Both the position numbers and the translations under genes were made by a program. Positions 6,601-8,375 of a DNA stretch of 8,375 bases are shown here, one piece after another; within the stretch, counting starts at the first letter, position 1; each line of letters begins with the position of its first letter. The notes under the pieces are model-generated. The model saw only the letters and a list, made by a program, of their open reading frames with translations. It had not been told where the DNA came from and did not search any database. This DNA is from an uncultured Collinsella sp. (GTDB lineage Bacteria; Actinomycetota; Coriobacteriia; Coriobacteriales; Coriobacteriaceae): positions 1 to 8,375 of the forward strand of contig CABUBS010000089.1 of NCBI GenBank assembly GCA_902489855.1, read 5' to 3'.

Positions 6601-8371
6601 TCTTAAAGCCCACGCGGTCGATGGCGCAGATGCGGTCGAACTCCTCCTCGTTGAGCAACGGGCGCTCCAGGCGCACCAGCTGGCAGGCCGTGCGGGAGTC
6701 CTCGAGCAGGTTACCGTGGTTGCCCAGGTAGAGCGTGGTCGAGGTTACCATATGCTCGCGCAGGGCATCGATCGGCGGATTCGTGACCTGGGCGAACAGC
6801 TGATAGAAGTAATCGAAGAACGAACGCGTCTTCTTGGACAGGCAGGCCAGCGGCGCATCGATACCCATCGAAGCGAGCGGTGCCTTGCCCTGCTGGGCCA
6901 TGGGGCGCACGACCTCGTCAACATCATCCCAGTGATAGCCGAGCTTGGCCATACGCACGGCGGTAGGCACCTCGTCGTCCTCGGCGGGTGTTGCCGCAAC
7001 GGGCTCATCGAGCGCGTCGACGGTCAGCGTCTCCTCGGCAATCCAATCACGGTAGGGCTTTTCCTTGGCGTAACGGGCACGCAGCTCGTCGTTGTAGATG
7101 ACGCGACCGCGGGCAAAGTCGACCTCGAGCATCTGGCCCGGCCCCAGACAGCCGCTCGTCAGGATGTTCTCGGGGCTCACCTCGATGGTGCCCACCTCGC
7201 TTGCCAGCATAAAACGACCGTCGCGCGTCACATAGTAGCGGGCGGGACGCAGGCCGTTGCGGTCGAGGGCAGCACCCAGGGTACGGCCGTCAGTAAAGGC
7301 GATGGCGGCCGGGCCGTCCCAGGGCTCCATGAGCATGGACTGGTAGGCGTCGTAGGCGCGGCGCTCCTCGCTCAGGCTGTCGTTGTGGTCCCACGGCTCG
7401 GGCAGCAGCATGGACGCGGCACGCGTGAGCGGACGGCCGTTCATGACCAAAAACTCAAGCACATTGTCCAGAATCGCGGAGTCGGAGCCCTCGCGGTTGA
7501 TGATGGGCATCACGCGCTCAAGATCGTGCTGCAGCACGGGGCTGTACAGGTTGGGTTCGCGGGCGCGAATCCAGTTGACGTTGCCCTTGAGGGTGTTGAT
7601 CTCGCCGTTGTGGATGATAAAGCGGTTGGGATGTGCGCGCTCCCAGCTGGGCGTGGTGTTGGTGGAGTAGCGCGAGTGGACGAGCGCCACGGCCGTTTTG
7701 ACGGCGGCGTCGTTGAGGTCGATGAAGAAACGGCGCATCTGCGTGGCCACAAGCATGCCCTTGTACACGATGGTGCGCGAGCTCATGGAGCAGACGTAGA
7801 AGATCTTGTCGCGCAGGGCGAACTCGGCGTCGGCCTTCTTCTCGATGGTGCGGCGGCACACGTACAGGCGGCGCTCGAAGGCGTCACCGGCGGGCGTGTC
7901 GTCGGGGCGGCCCAGGAAGGCCTGCAGGATGGTGGGCATGCAGGCGCGGGCCGTCTCGCCCAGGTCGTGCGGGTCGACGGGCACCTCGCGCCAAAAGAGC
8001 AGCGGCACGCCGGCCTCGGCGCAGCCCTCCTCAAACACGCGACGGGCGTCCTCTACGCCCTTGTCGTCCTGCGGGAAGAACAGCATGGCCACGCCATAGT
8101 CGCCCTCTGCCGGCAGAATCTGGCCGCACTTTTGAGCCTCTTTGCGGAAAAAGTGATGCGGAACCTGGAACAGGATGCCGGCGCCGTCGCCGGTGTTCTT
8201 CTCGAGTCCGGTGCCGCCGCGGTGCTCCAAGTTGACCAGAATGGACAGCGCGTCGTCCAGAATCTGGTGATGGCGCTCGCCGTTGATATCGGCAAGCGCG
8301 CCGATGCCACATGCATCGTGGTCGAATTCGGGGCGATAAAGGCCCTGCTGCTGAGCGGAATCTGCCTGCAT
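3674..8371 (-). CDS. gltB: Glutamate synthase large subunit (alpha)
   Basis: This 1565-residue enzyme makes two glutamates from glutamine and 2-oxoglutarate using electrons from GltD. All four classic domains are visible. (1) The class II glutamine amidotransferase domain starts at C21 (DACGIGALADINGE), with HSRYSTN at 232 and HNGEIN at 254; the 20 residues before C21 should be removed to free the catalytic cysteine. (2) A linking central domain spans about 490-790. (3) The FMN-binding synthase domain spans about 845-1230, with NTGAMSYGSIS from 884, SNSGEGGED, and the 3Fe-4S cysteines C1132, C1138 and C1143 in the usual C-x5-C-x4-C spacing. (4) The C-terminal GXGXG beta-helix spans about 1280-1470. 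The family is usually about 1480-1530 residues; the excess includes an Ala/Val-rich tail after about residue 1530. The ATG at 8369-8371 is only four bases from the window edge, so its ribosome binding site is unseen and the true start could lie further upstream. Confidence 0.97.
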   Translation of the reverse strand: MQADSAQQQGLYRPEFDHDACGIGALADINGERHHQILDDALSILVNLEHRGGTGLEKNTGDGAGILFQVPHHFFRKEAQKCGQILPAEGDYGVAMLFFPQDDKGVEDARRVFEEGCAEAGVPLLFWREVPVDPHDLGETARACMPTILQAFLGRPDDTPAGDAFERRLYVCRRTIEKKADAEFALRDKIFYVCSMSSRTIVYKGMLVATQMRRFFIDLNDAAVKTAVALVHSRYSTNTTPSWERAHPNRFIIHNGEINTLKGNVNWIRAREPNLYSPVLQHDLERVMPIINREGSDSAILDNVLEFLVMNGRPLTRAASMLLPEPWDHNDSLSEERRAYDAYQSMLMEPWDGPAAIAFTDGRTLGAALDRNGLRPARYYVTRDGRFMLASEVGTIEVSPENILTSGCLGPGQMLEVDFARGRVIYNDELRARYAKEKPYRDWIAEETLTVDALDEPVAATPAEDDEVPTAVRMAKLGYHWDDVDEVVRPMAQQGKAPLASMGIDAPLACLSKKTRSFFDYFYQLFAQVTNPPIDALREHMVTSTTLYLGNHGNLLEDSRTACQLVRLERPLLNEEEFDRICAIDRVGFKTRRFRAVYRRDAGEGALQAALKQLAEDVEAAVRDGVNIVVLSDRAAAGEVPVPSLLAVGCVHNHLIRAGVRTFADIVVECGDAVSPHDFAALVGYSASGIYPYNAHACIRDLAARGDLDVTAEQGIDNYNKAATAGIVSIMSKMGISTVQSYHSAQIFEAVGFTPEFVNAYFAGTVSRVGGMGVEDVEREQNERYDAALAILKSPAPDQLPTLGLTKWRPLGGEDHLIDPQTVYLLQTACREDSYDTFKEYSARLHRTGRAVRLRDLLDFDASGRTPVSLDEVEPALNIVRRFNTGAMSYGSISKEAHECMAIAMNRLHGRSNSGEGGEDPRRETPLANGDSKNSAIKQVASARFGVTSRYLCSAFEIQIKMAQGAKPGEGGHLPGKKVYPWIAEVRQSTPGIGLISPPPHHDIYSIEDLAELIFDLKNANPGARVSVKLVSEAGVGTIATGVAKGAADKILISGHNGGSGAAARDSIWHAGLPLELGLAEAQQTLLQNGLRSRVVLEADGKLMDGTDVAVACLLGAEEFGFATMPLISMGCLMQRDCQQDTCPAGIATQNCRLRRGFRGKPEHVEHFMLFVAEQLREVMASLGFRTVDEMVGHPECLRQIEVPGNRKANLLDLSPVLASATCEFGAHIPGADGRHFLPQMAADSELEKTLDSTLFVPYTADARAPLRPIRFRADIANVNRCVGTILGNAVTKAHPEGLPAGSITIDCDGSAGQSFGAFLPRGITLNVCGDANDYFGKGLSGGEVSVRPNPHATYKFDENIIVGNVAFFGATSGRGFINGLAGQRFGVRNSGATVVVEGCGNHGCEYMTGGLALILGEVGQNFAAGMTGGVAYVFDQYGTLDARVNHESVELKAPTAGELAQIRELIQEHVDATQSPRGIKLLYSFETMSKHFVKVIPTEYERVLAIVAAAEAVGKTHAQAEELAFDIVTGRADAADVARFDVAGGVAGAVPAAASSVASTKKEA
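3679..3685 (-). promoter_or_regulatory. Ribosome binding site of gltD, inside the gltB 3' end
   Basis: The minus strand reads AAGGAGG within the last codons of gltB (encoding KKEA before the TAA). It ends 10 bases before the gltD ATG. The spacing is slightly long, but the match is strong, and its place inside gltB suggests translation of the two subunits is coupled. Confidence 0.75.
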
Positions 8372-8375
8372 CGAT

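Overview
The window looks like chromosomal DNA from a high-GC Gram-positive anaerobe of the Coriobacteriia, most likely a Collinsella species. This rests on the style of the GltB/GltD proteins, the GC-rich codon use, an AGGAGG-type ribosome binding site, and the left-edge gene, which resembles a family I associate with Collinsella genomes. The species is inferred, not proven. All convincing genes lie on the minus strand, so the window reads right to left.

Right two-thirds (about 2187-8371): a complete two-gene glutamate synthase operon, gltB then gltD. The genes are separated by 5 bases, and the gltD ribosome binding site lies inside the last codons of gltB. GltB releases ammonia from glutamine and builds glutamate from 2-oxoglutarate. 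GltD supplies the electrons from NAD(P)H. Together they form the GOGAT half of the GS-GOGAT ammonium assimilation route. The gltB promoter lies beyond the right edge. A cluster of overlapping dyads with a T-run on the transcribed strand (2130-2184) is the likely operon terminator.

Middle (1126-2160): a gene-poor stretch of about 330 bases with several short repeats and dyads, then a 235-residue protein of unknown function with a strong ribosome binding site.

Left (1-1125): a 365-base intergenic region holds a striking array. A 15-base motif occurs eight times in strictly alternating orientation, forming four hairpin-like units about 81 bases apart with an exactly constant 27-base interior. 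Directly downstream on the minus strand is a gene open to the left edge. It encodes an AbiEi-like/DUF559-type protein, of which 253 residues are visible, and it is easily missed because its stop codon lies outside the window.

The most interesting item is the alternating inverted-repeat array. Its function is unknown. It could be a REP/BIME-like palindromic repeat element, an operator array, or a set of structured RNA elements.
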